This document shows, in pieces, positions 43,346 through 55,508 of a stretch of 64,000 nt of DNA; positions within the stretch are counted from its first letter, which is position 1, and each line of letters starts with the position of its first letter. The notes under the pieces are model-generated. The model saw nothing but the letters and a program-made list of their open reading frames with translations, did not search any database and was not told where the DNA came from. The translations under genes and the position numbers were made by a program. Location: contig CM038720.1 in NCBI GenBank assembly GCA_021613375.1, forward strand, positions 16,213,962-16,277,961, written 5' to 3'. The DNA is from Megaleporinus macrocephalus (lineage: Eukaryota; Chordata; Actinopteri; Characiformes; Anostomidae).

Positions 43346-44540
43346 TTGTTTGTTTTTAATAATTTGTTTAAGATTTTCAGAAATAATACAGAGGGGAAAG
43401 AAATGAAAAAAGTATCAAAATACACAACTCCAAACAAATGTCAATCATAGGCAGATAAGTAATGAGAGACAAAACAGCAAGGTCAAGGCTTTTACTGTAA
43501 TTCCATCTAAGGTGTCAAAGGTTTTTCATTACTGAGGAAGTATAGATCCTGAGGTTTAAAATACCTCTGTAGAAGTTTACTCCAGTAAAAAAGTACTGGT
43601 TTCAAAACTACTTAAAGTATAAAAAGTATAAGTAATGCAAGGAGAAAAAAAAAAAAAGACAAGATTAAGCTGCACCACAGACGCATATAGTGCACTAGCC
43701 CACCTCCCCAAAAAAAATCTAAAAGCCATAATGACTTATCAAAATGTTGATAAATCTGGGATGCACTAAGCTTCCTGTTTCAGTCGCATATAGGCCCTTT
43801 GAAAACGAATGCATTTTAGTATGATGCAAATATATATAAAAAAGCATATGTGTACTACTGAGCATTAACATGTTTCATCAAGCAAAAGATATGACGACTA
43901 GTTGTCTAGAAGTATTGTAATGGTGCAAAAAGTCAAACTTCAAAAGGCATGTTATCAATAACCAGGGGCAATTGCAGCTCATAAAAAACCTACAATTTAA
44001 AGTCATTTCAGACTATTAATCCAAAATCAGTATTGGAGCAACATTGTGTCTGGAAAGATACCAACAAATCTTAGGGGTTTTTTTTGCAGTTCACAAAGCT
44101 TTTTACAAAATGTAAAAAGACATTTTATTAAAAGTAAAATATAAAAGGATTAACTAACATTTAGATCAGACACATCAATTCTAGTCTGTTATCAATATTA
44201 CAATGACCACACACAGTTGTTATAGTATGATCTCTTATTGTGTTACATTAATTAGCTAATACACATACAGCACTACTCTAGCATCTTAGCTTTAATAACA
44301 CACAGGCCAAATCAACATCACAGCAGCTACAGCTTCTATCACTCCTTTTTAAACAGACCACCTGCAACATCAGCATGCTAAATTAAAATACTGTCAGATA
44401 GTCACTCCTAGCCAACAACAGAATAGTGCATCAGAAAGACTGCTGATAATTACTGCAATGTGTAGGTTGTAAGTGATAAACTGCAAAAATACTCCTTTGC
44501 AAAACTTACTAGATACACACCAGTCAAAGCACTGACACAG
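43346..44540. other. Repeat-like DNA, unassigned
   Basis: Contains a TTACTCCAGTAAAAAAGTAC block (43570-43645), typical of low-complexity fish DNA-transposon interiors, and AT-rich unique DNA. No boundaries established. Confidence 0.35.
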
Positions 44541-44542
44541 TA

Positions 44543-44720
44543 GTTGCGTTCGAAATCGCCTACTAGTCAGTAGGTACTGATTAGAGCCTGTACATACTGC
44601 TTGAGCAGACTAGCAGGCAGTTTCAGTAGGTGAGTTTTAGTAGCCACACAAGCTCAGCCATACTATGTCCGCCATATTGCCAGCATCCTGTGATGCAAGA
44701 CATCAGACCACCACCATACC
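44543..44720. mobile_element. DNA-transposon left end (GTTCGAAATCGC type)
   Basis: GTTGCGTTCGAAATCGCCTA plus CTAGTCAGTAGG repeats and a CCGCCATATTGCC block resemble the terminus of a widespread fish DNA transposon (TGCGTCCGAAATCGC...). A matching opposite end was not found nearby. Confidence 0.5.
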
Positions 44721-45179
44721 AGTCCTGCTATTCATTTAAAAGCTCCATTTACTGACAGATTTAGATGCTTTTTGTGACACTGATCTGAGTTTGTGTCGAG
44801 CTGTAGCTCAGAGAAGGTGGGATTTAATCATTGTTTACCTTAGCAGTAGCGCTAACTTCTGTAGCAGCAGTTTACTAGCCATAGCTACATACACATAGCC
44901 AAGGTTCAGCTTTTCAGTATTTTTAATATGGGGACAAACAATGTACGCAGCTAATCAGATGGACTACAGTCTAATTGTTGTAATTATATTGTAAACTCAT
45001 AAAACCGACTGTGTGTAGATACAAAGAGGTGATTTTAAATGTTATGGCTGATCAGTGCATTTGAAAGTGTCAAGCAGCACTTAGCACTCTCTCTGCCATG
45101 CCGCACTGCAGACTACTTCAACTGTTTGTGCAATCACATGACGGCACGACAGCAAGCAGAGTGGTGAGGTGGGTGGGAA

Positions 45180-45321
45180 GAGCAAAGTGTGCCTGCAAGA
45201 CCTGAAAAGAAAAGTACTGAATGTAGAGAAGAGAGTCACTAAAATATCAATCCCATTACACTATACAACATTAATACTATTGCTGTTATCGATATCTGGA
45301 TCAATCCACACACCCCTAGTA
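45180..45321. mobile_element. Possible hAT right end
   Basis: TATCGATATCTGGATCAATC then CACACACCCCTA at about 45319 resembles the terminus of fish hAT elements beginning TAGGGGTGTG. The left end is not identified. Confidence 0.4.
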
Positions 45322-45403
45322 GCAGTGAGAAAGTGGCAGTAGCCCGCTTCATTTAGTGTGGCAAACACCTGAAATGAAAGATGTTTTCTCACATCCGTGA
45401 CTT

Positions 45404-45712
45404 GTGGACAAAACAGGCTCGAGAAATGTAGTGTGGGCATATTTTTCTTACACGGCTAATGAAGACCCAAGCAGCACCACAAACCCAGTATGCAAACAGT
45501 GTTATAAATCTCTCCAGTTCAAAGCAGGCAACACAAGCAACTTGGCAAAGTGTGACCTTTATTTAAGCATTAGAATAGGTTTGAGCTCAAGTACACCACC
45601 GGGGGAGTTTCACCCCAGGAAGTTCAGGAGGGCAAATACAGGTAGAACAAAATTCAACTTTAACAACTTAGTTTTAAAAATGTCAAGGAGAATTAAATAC
45701 CTTGACCCCTAA
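45404..45712 (+). pseudogene. hAT transposase N-terminus (BED finger) fragment
   Basis: Open frame of 102 codons. Residues about 8-50 read VVWAYFSYTANEDPSSTTNP, VCKQCYKSLQ and GNTSNLAKC: the aromatic start, the CxxC and the GNTSNL of an Ac/ZBED-type BED zinc finger. The HxxxH half is lost (K/C at the first His position). The C-terminal half is unrelated. A non-functional remnant. Confidence 0.55.
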
Positions 45713-45719
45713 AAGCAAT

Positions 45720-46990
45720 AACCCAATGTATACTGGCCATGCAAGTTCTCTTAAAATGGTTAGAGTTAATCAGTAACTAGAGCTGGCATCAAATACTCCC
45801 ACTAGAGCCCCACAATGAAGGCTACACAAACCAAACACACCTCCAAAAAGGAGTGACTTCAACTCCAGCAATCCAAGTGTAAAAGGAGTAAAAAAGGTAA
45901 ACTTCCCAGAAGGGGTAACAATCAGCCAAAGAGGAACACCTTGCACCAAGTTGTTCTAGAACAAAATAAAGAGACACAAAATAATTAATCACAGCCAGTA
46001 ATCCTACTAGGAACAATACATCCTCCTAAACACCATTCAACCCAAAATTGACAGAGGGGTTAATGCAACATATCACAGACAAAGACCAAAGGAAAGTACA
46101 CAATACTCTAACAAATAAAAGAAAACAAGACAAATATATAATAAAACTAATAAACCCCACAAAATATCAACACAGGCAAAATAGCAGCAGACTTCAGGGA
46201 AAGCTCTGCTTGGCATCACCTAGGCTGTCCCAATGGTGATACTACAGAGAACCCATTTAAAGAGACACTTTAATTACAATAAAAGTAAATGCTGCAAAAA
46301 TGTAATAAGGAAGCCCTTGACCCTGCAGCTAACGAGCAGACGTACCTCCAGGCTGGAATTACCAGTACAACTTGCTCGGATGCAATGCTTCCAGTTCCAT
46401 GCCCGGAATCTTACGATGCTGTCTCCCCAAACCCACCTGTTATCAGGCACGCCAACCATACACACATCCACGTAAACCACAGTTTTTACACGCGATGTTC
46501 TGAGTGTAGGCTGATGCTATTGGCTAGCAGCTAGCAGCGTGGTGAATCCAAGCAGTGAGGGAGAGACACCCGTTTTCTGGCAGAATTCCATGTGTATCAA
46601 TGCATTCATTGAGTTACTTTAAAATTATCCTTTTTAAAAAAAAAAAGGCACTGAAACAACCAGCACATACCTTGAACTAATTGACCCAGCAGCAAATCCT
46701 GCAACCATCCAGCCCAACAACGAAGACGCCTTACCCAACGCAAGCTCACCCTCCATAAATACTGGCGCTAAATGACCAACCAGCCAACGTGACAGGGAGG
46801 GGAGGGGGAGCTGCTCCTCAACTACGAAGGCTACCCAAACCCAAAATATGGCAGCTCAGTGACAGCTCTACCTGTTACATAAGCATTTGGCAAGACAAGC
46901 ACTCTGATACACTGGGGAGCTTTACAAAACTTTTCGTTAAATAAACAGGAAATGTTGGTGACAAGAACAGAATAATGAGTGTTCAAATTA
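45720..46990. other. Unassigned repeat-like DNA
   Basis: A-rich on the plus strand with a GC-richer part at 46320-46870 (including CTCCATAAATACTGGCGC). It could be part of an LTR element on the minus strand, but no LTR pair or coding motif was found. Confidence 0.3.
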
Positions 46991-47029
46991 TAGTTCACAT
47001 TTTACATTCAGACCAGTTTCCCAGTTAAA

Positions 47030-47161
<132 letters not shown>

Positions 47162-47719
47162 GTAATGAAACCCGATTAATACACTGCAATATATCATATT
47201 TTTATGGATTTGGTTTTTTTTTCAGAATTGCGTTTGTTTAATACCTGTACTGTCGCTTTAGGAGGTATCTAGAAACAGTGCCAGTGTTTTTTATGTTTCT
47301 CACATAAAAAGTGTTTTTTATGAATGACTCTAACACAGTATTTTGTTGTTAAAATCTTTCATAATACTTTAATGAGCAGATTTTGAGTTAGCAAAGTAAA
47401 AGTACTCGGAGGAACGTGTAATTTTCTGAGTTCCGAGTGTACATTCTCTGCCACAAGGGAGCTGTTGGCCTTAGTGCATATGGGTGTATGAGTGTATCTG
47501 CTGACAGCCTGCCTGTATGGGAGAGATTTGCTGTGCACATTGACTCCAAGTTATGTGTTATATTGTACTGTATAATTTTTTATTGCTATAAATATTCCTA
47601 TTTGTTGGTTATTTACATGAAATTCCGCTGGCATGTGCTAAAAATGTTTTATTCACTTTTGTGCAAATGAAAATGTGTACATTGTTCCTAAATACATTTT
47701 AACACTGAGCTTATTGTAT

Positions 47720-48080
47720 TCAGATGTTGGAAACATTTCTGCAGCGTTGCTAGCGAGATTTTTGCGGTCCTCAGACAGGGAGATGGTGCTGCGAGCGGCC
47801 AAGGATAAAGGCAAGCTGTGTTGGGATACAACAACATAATGCTATTCCCCGACTACTCCAAGGCCACGCAGATGAAACGGGACAAATTCAAAGAATGCAA
47901 GAAAAAAATGCACGAACGGGAGGTGATTCCGACTGCTGTATCCAGCCAAAATGAAAATCGAAACTACAGAGGGTGTTAAGACTTTTGACTGTCCTAAGAA
48001 GGCTCTGGCGTTTGCTAACGCTATGAAGTCAGTGATGGTGGAGAAGAAGGGGGTGGAGGCTCATTTTTGCATAGCCGTAC
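47720..48080 (+). pseudogene. L1 ORF1 C-terminal domain relic
   Basis: Frames encode REMVLRAAKDKGK, then after shifts YPAKMKIETTEGVKTFDCPK and KALAFANAM, the conserved end of L1 ORF1p. Confidence 0.65.
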
Positions 48081-48647
48081 TGGGACAGCATGATTTGGAT
48101 TTGTGTATCCCCGTTTTCATGCTTAGCAACTGTGAGTTTTTTTTAGGAACAGGGTTGTGGTGGTTTCATATTAAAGCAGAGTGGGCGGGACGGTTCGGCG
48201 GAACCTCGTAAATGCCTCATGGACCGTCGGGTTTCCGTGGGTTCGTTCCTGGGGGTTATTTTACTGTGTAAAGTTCGTGTTTGTGGGGAGATCATTGGGA
48301 ATTGTCATCAGTGTTATTTGTTGAACAGATTTTTTGGGTCTGGTTATTGGTTGCTAATACTTCACCTATGTCGTCTGTTTTAAGTTCTTTGCGTCTCTCC
48401 ACACAGAATGTTAATGAGTCATGTGTTTTGCAGTCAGGGGTCTAATAAAAGCAAAGGAGTCATTATATTGGTCAATAGACATTTACAATTTAAGTGTATT
48501 AAGCAATTGAAAGATAATATAGGGAGAATTATCATTGTCTTGGCTGAAAAACTGGGACAACATCATTTTGTCCCAACATCAGTTCAGAAGCAGGTGAAAA
48601 CGTGGCAGTTCTGAACTGATATCTTTTCTGGTACATGTACACTCTCT

Positions 48648-51600
48648 CAAGTCAAGTCAAGTCAATTTTATTTATATAGCGCTTTTTACAACGATGTTGT
48701 CTCAAAGCAGCTTTACAGAGTTTTGAAAACAGTTATAACATATATCCCCCAGTGAGCAAGCCAGAGGCAACAGTGGCAAGGAAAAACTCCCTCAACTGGA
48801 GGAAGAAACCTTGGGAGGAACCAGACTCACAAGGGGAGACCCATCCTCCTCTGGTCAAACAGTATTTACAGTTTGAACTAAATACCAAAGAAAGGAGTCT
48901 CTGTTTGAAATCTGGATAGCAAAGCTTTAGAAGCTGCACAGATAGAGGCAGTGTATGACTGAGGCAGTCTCTGGCTGAGGCAGTCTATGACAGTCTTTAT
49001 GTAAAGTGGGCGTGAGCTGAAACAGTCCCATCCTATCTCAGTGCTGGTGCATCTGGATGGCACAGTGATGTAACTGAGGGTGTAGCAGTAAATGGACAGG
49101 TGAGCTGGCTGGTGATGGTGGGGTGATGGCCCGATGATCAGTCCTTCAACAGCCTTCAACAGACAGGAGGACAGTCATTTCCTCAGGAAGAGTAAAGAGA
49201 AAGAGTGAGTTGGGCTCAGGAGTAAGACTGTAGAGAATATGAATTTTCAGAATTTTAGAGTGTGGTTGGTGACTCCGGCAGATCTAACTATAACAGCCTA
49301 AACTAAAAGGAGAGAACCAGAAGGTAACATGGACATGAGAGTACCCTGAGACACTGGGGTCCCCCCACTCCACCATCAACAAACCTGTGTGATCGCGTGA
49401 AGTGGTGGAACAACAGCACCAACATCTCAGTTTACCATAAACCTCTGTGTCCAAGAACCCCCAGATCTCCTGCCTTTATCTAAAAGAGAAACTTAATTAC
49501 AAAAAGCTACACTAAACAAGTATGTTTTTAGTCTAGACTTAAATATTGAGACTGTGTCAGAGTCCCGAACATTAACTGGGAGATTATTCCACAATTTTGG
49601 GGCTTTGTAGGAAAAAGCTCTTCCCCCCATTGTAGTCTTCTGAATTTTAGGAACTATTAGAAAACCAGCATCCTGTGATCTGAGTGAACGTGGCGGTTCA
49701 TAATAGGAAATTAAATCTTGCAGGTACTCCGGTGTGAGACCGTGCAGGGTTTTATACGTCAGTAATAGAATTTTATAGTCGATACGGAATTTAACAGGAA
49801 GCCAGTGTAGCGCTGATAAAACTGGACTGATGTGATCAAATTTCCTGGTTTTAGTTAGTACTCTAGCTGCAGCGTTCTGAACTAACTGAAGTTTATTCAG
49901 GTTCCTGCTGGAGCATCCTGACAATAATGCATTACAGTAATCTAGCCTTGAGGTTATAAAGGCATGTATCAACTTTTCAGCATCAGACACAGATAACGCA
50001 TTTCTTAACTTTGAAATGTTTCGTAGGTGAAGAAACGCTGTTCTTGTAATATTACCGATGTGTTGATTAAATGTCAGATCTGAGTCAATTGTTACACCAA
50101 GATTTTTGGCTACTGAACCAGGAACTACAGAGAAGTCAGCAAGATTTAACATTAAATCTGAACATGTAGTCCGAGCAGCCTTTGGGCCGAGGAGGAGAAC
50201 TTCCGTTTTATCTGGGTTTAAAAGAAGGAAGTTCTGTAGCATCCAAAGTCTAATATCTCTTACACAATCTTCTATCTTATTTAATCTGGATTTGTCATCT
50301 GGTTTGGCTGATATGTACAGTTGTGTATCATCGGCATAACAGTGGAAACTAATTCCATGTCTATTTATAACTGAGCCTAATGGTAGCATATATAGTGTAA
50401 ATAACAGAGGACCTAAAACAGAACCTTGTGGAACTCCATATTTCACTTTTGTAGTGTTAGACGATACATTATTTATCTTTACAAACTGAAAGCGATCACT
50501 AAGGTAAGATGTGAACCAGGATAACGCTGTTCCTGTGATTCCAACTATATTTTCTAACCTGTCCAAGAGAATAGTGTGATCTATAGTGTCAAAAGCTGCA
50601 CTTAGATCTAGTAACACCAGTAGAGATACGTGGCCCTGATCAGAGGCAAGAAGAAGATCATTTGTTATCTTAACTAAAGCTGTCTCTGTGCTGTGATGTG
50701 GCCTAAAACCAGATTGGAATTTTTCATATATGTTGTTCTTATGTAGATGAGAACAGAGTTGTCGAGCTACAGCCTTTTCTAAAATCTTAGAGATAAAAGG
50801 TAAATTGGAAATAGGTCTATAACTAGACAGTTCTCTGGGGTCAAGATTTGGCTTCTTTATCAAGGGTTTTATCACAGCTAGTTTAAAAGACTTAGGTACA
50901 TGACCCAGACTAAGAGAAGAGTTGATGATAGTTAAGATAGGTTTAATAATAGCTGGTAATACTTGTTTCAATAGGCTTGTTGGAATCATATCAAGTGTGC
51001 ATGTAGCAGAAGTTGAGGAAGAGATAAGTTTTTCTAGTTCTGTCTGCTGTAGTGGAGAAAATGTTTCTAGTCTTTCTTCTAAAATCACATTTTGTGCTGT
51101 TTGAGCCAAACCGGATGAAGGATAGGTTACTCGTATTGGTAGAACTTTTTGTCTAATATTCTCGATTTTGCTATTGAAAAAGTCCATGAAATCATTGCTG
51201 CTGTGGTTGGCGGGTATTTGAGGTTCAGATCCTGCCTGATTTTTGGTAAGTTTTGCGATGGTGCTAAATAAAACTCTAGGATTGTTTTTGTTGTGTTCGA
51301 TGAGTGTGGACAGGTATGCTGAGCGTGTTTTAATAAGTGCCTTTCTGTAACTGCTAAGGCTGTCCTTCCAAGCAGAGTGAAATACCTCTAGCTTGGTCAC
51401 TCTCCATTTGCGTTCTAATTTCCGTACTGTCTGTCTTAAGGTGCGTACTTCATTGTTGTACCACGGAGCGAGCTTTTTTTGTTGCATCTTTTTAATTTTT
51501 ATAGGTGCAACGTTGTCTAAAGTTAGTCGGAGCGTATTTTCTACGCAGTCAGTTATTCTGTCTAGCTCTGTTGGGTCTGATGATGGAAAAATTATGGTTG

Positions 51601-51825
51601 ATAAATCTGGAAGAGTTTCAATAAAGTTCTGAGATGTATTTGGCATTATTGAACGTTTCATGCAATAACGGGGTGATGTACATACATTTTTACTAAGACT
51701 CAATTCATATGAAATTAGGTAGTGATCTGAAACTACTGAAGTCTGTGGAAGAACAGTAAGATTATGTATATCAACACCTAAAGTCAAAACTAGATCTAGT
51801 GTGTGATTACAGGAATGTGTAGGCC
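48648..51825 (-). mobile_element. L2-like LINE, 5'-truncated, young-looking
   Basis: The 3' terminus at 48648 is CAAGTCAAGTCAAGTC on the plus strand (an ACTTG-repeat tail) followed by TTTATTTATATAGCGCTTTT. A 3' UTR of ~840 bp leads into a long open frame (51820-49493). The element is cut within the endonuclease domain at about 51825, where a (CT)n run begins. Confidence 0.85.
49493..51820 (-). CDS. L2-like endonuclease/reverse transcriptase, 5'-truncated open frame
   Basis: Minus-strand open frame of 788 codons; the first ~13 codons come from a CT-repeat, so the apparent Met is not native. Residues 14-60 are the end of the endonuclease ([21 protein letters not shown] with the SDH active-site motif). 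About 105-210 is the linker ([20 protein letters not shown]). RT spans about 280-560: [30 protein letters not shown] (~417), [20 protein letters not shown] (~474) and catalytic YADDTQLY (~507). The C-terminus contains [20 protein letters not shown] and [14 protein letters not shown]. No frameshift or stop interrupts RT, so this is the least decayed mobile protein in the window. The N-terminal endonuclease half is missing, so the copy cannot be autonomous. Confidence 0.85.
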   Translation of the reverse strand, partial: THSCNHTLDLVLTLGVDIHNLTVLPQTSVVSDHYLISYELSLSKNVCTSPRYCMKRSIMPNTSQNFIETLPDLSTIIFPSSDPTELDRITDCVENTLRLTLDNVAPIKIKKMQQKKLAPWYNNEVRTLRQTVRKLERKWRVTKLEVFHSAWKDSLSSYRKALIKTRSAYLSTLIEHNKNNPRVLFSTIAKLTKNQAGSEPQIPANHSSNDFMDFFNSKIENIRQKVLPIRVTYPSSGLAQTAQNVILEERLETFSPLQQTELEKLISSSTSATCTLDMIPTSLLKQVLPAIIKPILTIINSSLSLGHVPKSFKLAVIKPLIKKPNLDPRELSSYRPISNLPFISKILEKAVARQLCSHLHKNNIYEKFQSGFRPHHSTETALVKITNDLLLASDQGHVSLLVLLDLSAAFDTIDHTILLDRLENIVGITGTALSWFTSYLSDRFQFVKINNVSSNTTKVKYGVPQGSVLGPLLFTLYMLPLGSVINRHGISFHCYADDTQLYISAKPDDKSRLNKIEDCVRDIRLWMLQNFLLLNPDKTEVLLLGPKAARTTCSDLMLNLADFSVVPGSVAKNLGVTIDSDLTFNQHIGNITRTAFLHLRNISKLRNALSVSDAEKLIHAFITSRLDYCNALLSGCSSRNLNKLQLVQNAAARVLTKTRKFDHISPVLSALHWLPVKFRIDYKILLLTYKTLHGLTPEYLQDLISYYEPPRSLRSQDAGFLIVPKIQKTTMGGRAFSYKAPKLWNNLPVNVRDSDTVSIFKSRLKTYLFSVAFCN

Positions 51826-51859
51826 CTATCTCTCTCTCACTCTCTCTCTCTTCAATCAT

Positions 51860-52158
51860 TTACCCCAGATAAAAAATGGGAAGCATTTTTGCACAAAGCA
51901 TTGCACTAATAACTCTACTACCTCACTGGACTCTATTTATTACACATTGCATAATTTGCTCACTACCAGCAATTATTTATTATTCTCTGTCTGTACTGTG
52001 TTGTGTTGTCTGTCCGCACTTGTTTGTTTGTGTTGCACTTGTGTCTGTATACACTGTCTATGTTGCACCATGGTCCTGGAGGAACGTTGTTTCGTTTCAC
52101 TGTGTACTCTGTATGTAGTTGAAATGACAATAAAAGCCACTTGACTTAACTTGACTTG
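51860..52158 (+). mobile_element. LINE 3' tail joined head-to-head with the L2
   Basis: Plus-strand 3' UTR: GTTGTCTGTCCGCACTTGTT, TGCACCATGGTCCTGGAGGA, then TTGAAATGACAATAAAAGCC and ACTTGACTTAACTTGACTTG. I recognise this as the 3' end of a common fish LINE. No coding part is present. Both outer ends of the 48648-52158 block are therefore LINE 3' tails pointing outward. Confidence 0.65.
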
Positions 52159-55100
52159 TCTAATATTTATGCCCCAACGATAATAATCCATCTTTTTTGT
52201 AGATCTAGAAAGGAAATTGCATGCGGCTGGGCATTATGACATAATTTTGGGCGGGGATTTTAATGCATCCTCGCGGGAGGGATTATACGTTCTTTTCATC
52301 AGTACATAAAATTTACTTTAGGATTGACATATTTAATATCTAAACCATTTATTTCTAACGTAACAAACTGTTCTATAGAAAATATTATAATATCTGACCA
52401 TGCTATGGTGAGTCTGGATTTGTTATCTCAGCATGAAAGGCGGCAGTCCTGTCGATGAAGACTAAACATATTGATTCTACAGGAACCCCATAATGTAGAA
52501 TGGTTGAGCATATTTTGAAACAAACTGGTCCTCAGTCTTGTCCAAAGGGGTAGCATGGTAAGCTCTGAAGGCAGTCCTCAGGGGGCGTATTATTCCGTTT
52601 AAATTAACTGTTAGATCCTCTTCTGTGGATATTGTATTAGCAAATATGGAGATTAAAAAGACCTTTAAAGAGTTTTATATAGATCTGTATAGCTCTGTAT
52701 CTATCGCCACAGAAATTTGTAACTTCCTAGAGCCTCTAGGGCTTCCTAAATTGTTGAAGGACCAGAAGGAATATCTTTACTCTGACATAACTGTAGAGGA
52801 AATTATAGATGTGATTAAGGATCTCTCAGCAGTTAAGGCTCCAGGGCCTGATGGTTTTAATGCTGATTTGTTTCAAGAATAATGCATCTGAATTGACTCC
52901 ATATTTGTTAGAATTGTACACAGAGGCCATAGAAAGGGGTCAGTTACCAAAAACTATGAGGCAGCCATTAATAAGTTTGGTTCCAAAAAAGGGTAAAGAC
53001 CCCTGTAAATGTAAAATTATTGCCCGATTTCACTAATTCAGACTGATGTTAAAATAATTTCTAAAATTGTAGCCAATTGATTAAATCAGGCAATCAGCTT
53101 TAATGCATACTAATCAGGTAGGGTTTATTAGAGGTTGTAACTCGGCAGACAATATAAGGCATTTTATTAATATCTTGTGGTCAATGACAGAAGTTCAGAA
53201 GACACTGCCATGTTTAATGTTTTGGGCTTTGTGTAAATAATTGGGATGTGATGTTTTAACCTGCAATTAACTGTGGTATATGCCAGGGAGGGGCAACCCG
53301 TATTTATACCTCCCAATAATAGAGGAAGGGGTCTTCTTTTCGCTTAAGCTGGCTGGGAGAAGTAATGCCTGTGTAGGCCCGTAAAGGTCATGGGACTTAT
53401 GACTTTATAGTCTTAGCCTTATACCTGCTTTTTGTTTTGTTTGTATGTTTATTTCTTTTCTTTTTTTTCCTCTTTTTTGCTTTAACAGCGCACTGTGTGT
53501 ATTTGGTGGTGACTGGCTATAAAAAGGTGATGGACTAACTTTGCCTCGCTGCTGTTTTTATCTGGTGCTCCAGACCATTCGCCCGACTCTACCCATAAAG
53601 GGTGTTTTCTTGGCCACATTTTGTAGTTGGGGGAACACGCTTTATCACACAGGGGATTAAATACCTAGGTATTTTATTTCCTCCTCGATTGGAAGATTTA
53701 GTGAAGGTTAATTTTGATCCATTATTACAGACTATATCTTGTGATGTTAATAGATGGGTAGCTCTTAAATTGTCTTTGGCAGGGAAAATTAATGTTATAA
53801 AAATAAACTGTATACCCAAATTATCCATTCTTTCCTGCTGGAAATCCCAATGTCATATTTCAATTGGTTTGACAGAATAACAACCGTGATTACATCATAG
53901 TAAGCTACATTGGTCACTTCCCCCTGAGAGGGCCCCTCCATGGTTTTATATTCAGCAGTCTGTCATGGCCCCAGTTTTACCCATGCAGAGAATTTCTACC
54001 AGTTTAACTAGAGAAGGGAAAGCACACCCAGTAATTGCCCATCTTAAGTCAATTTGGATTAAAGTTTCTCGAATGTTTGGAATAGACCCATATTTAAATC
54101 TTTCTTCAAGTATTCCGATGAATCATAAGCTATGTATTGGTAAATCCTCATTTTGCTGGAAAGAATAAATAGAAAAGGGAATTTATATACTGGGTGATCT
54201 CTATCATAACAGTATTCTGAAATCCTTTGAAGACTGGGTGCAACAGTTTGGAATTTCAAGATCTCAGTTCTTTAAATCTCAGTTCAGTTATCTACAAGAT
54301 ATCTACATCTACAAGGTCATCTATTATTTAGAATTTTTAAATCTGATCCAATAGCCCCCCAATCTTCAGACTTTCTAGACTCTATGGTAAAGAGCTATGA
54401 AAAAGGTCTTCAGTGTTTTACTCGATGATGATTCAAAATCTGGGTAGAAACTCTTTACTAGCTCTCAAGAAGATATGAGAAATGGATTTGTTGGGAGATG
54501 AAGAGTGGGATAAGATATGTGGAAATATTAAAGTAATGTCCAGAAATGCAAAGATACAGCTTATTCAATTAAAAAAATATACACCGTTTCTATTGGACTC
54601 CCTCCAGATTGTTTAGGTTAGGTTTAATCGACTTGTTGTAGAAATCTGAGGAAGCTCACTTGTTACACATTCTGTGGTCTTGTGATAAAGTACAAGACTT
54701 TTAGACCAGGATACATGATGTACTTTCTAAAGTGTCAGACATCCAAATTTTATTTAACCATAGGTTATTTGTTTTGGGTGACGAATCAGTTTTATTAGGG
54801 GTAGATAAAAACACTAGAAGTTGGATACAAACAAGTATCATGGTGGGTAGACAGATATTGCTCAGGAGATGGAAGCATGAAGTAATCCTGCCAGTCAGGG
54901 AGTGGGAAGAGGAGATGGCTAGGGTGGCTGCTTTTGAAAAGATGTCTTATAAACAGTTTGGTAGACTGATTGAGTATAAGAAGAAATGGGGCAAATACTT
55001 AATGATTCAGGCAATTAACCAGTGGAGAGACGCACAGAGGATGCTTATGTTTAAAAGATGGCATTGACTGAATGAATAGCTACTTTAGGTAGGGGTATTA

Positions 55101-55294
55101 ATACATCTCTGTGGATATGTACAGGGGTTGGACAATGAAACTGAAACACCTGTCATTTTAGTGTGGGAGGTTTCATGGCTAAATTGGACCAGTCTGGTGG
55201 CCAATCGTCATTAATTGCACATTGCACCAGTAAGGTCAGAGTGTGAAGGTTCAATTAGCAGGGTAAGAGCACAGTTTTGCTCAAAATATTGCAA

Positions 55295-55508
55295 TGCACA
55301 CAACATTATGGGTGACATACCAGAGTTCAAAAGAGGACAAATTGTTGGTGCACGTCTTGCTGGCACATCTATGACCAAGACAGCAAGTCTTTGTGATGTA
55401 TCCAGGGTAATGTCAGCATACCACCAAGGACGAACCACATCCAACAGGATTAACTGTGAACGCAAGAAGAAGGGCTGTGGACAATGTGAAACGTGTATTG
55501 TTCTCTGA
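55295..55508 (+). pseudogene. Tc1 transposase, N-terminal HTH part
   Basis: MGDIPEFKRGQIVGARLAGT then SMTKTASLCDVSR and AYHQGRTTSN: the first helix-turn-helix (paired-like) of Tc1 transposases and the start of the second. After KKKGC the sequence jumps by deletion to a degraded version of the segment preceding the first catalytic Asp. It ends at CTCTGAT, where the LINE begins. Confidence 0.75.

Larger units (their letters stand above)
47430..55118 (+). mobile_element. L1-like LINE split by a 3.5 kb insertion
   Basis: Plus-strand L1 in two parts. 47430-48647 holds ORF1 remains (REMVLRAAKDKGKLCWDT; LYPAKMKIETTEGVKTFDCP) and the start of ORF2 endonuclease (SNKSKGVIILVNRHLQF). 52159-55118 resumes exactly in the endonuclease (SNIYAPT, then YDIILGGDFNASSREG). 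It continues with VKAPGPDGFNADLF (52830), KYLGILFPPRLEDLVKVNF (53660), LKLSLAGKINVIKINCIPKL and a C-terminal frame at 54732-55067. Much of the RT palm is deleted near 53100-53590. Left ACACTCTCT and right TCTAATATTTATGCCC rejoin into the same codon context. Confidence 0.78.

Noticed and set aside
49493..51859. The 788-codon frame as a host gene
   Set aside because: All domains are those of an L2-type LINE, the apparent start codon lies in a CT repeat, and it is followed by a LINE 3' UTR and tail.
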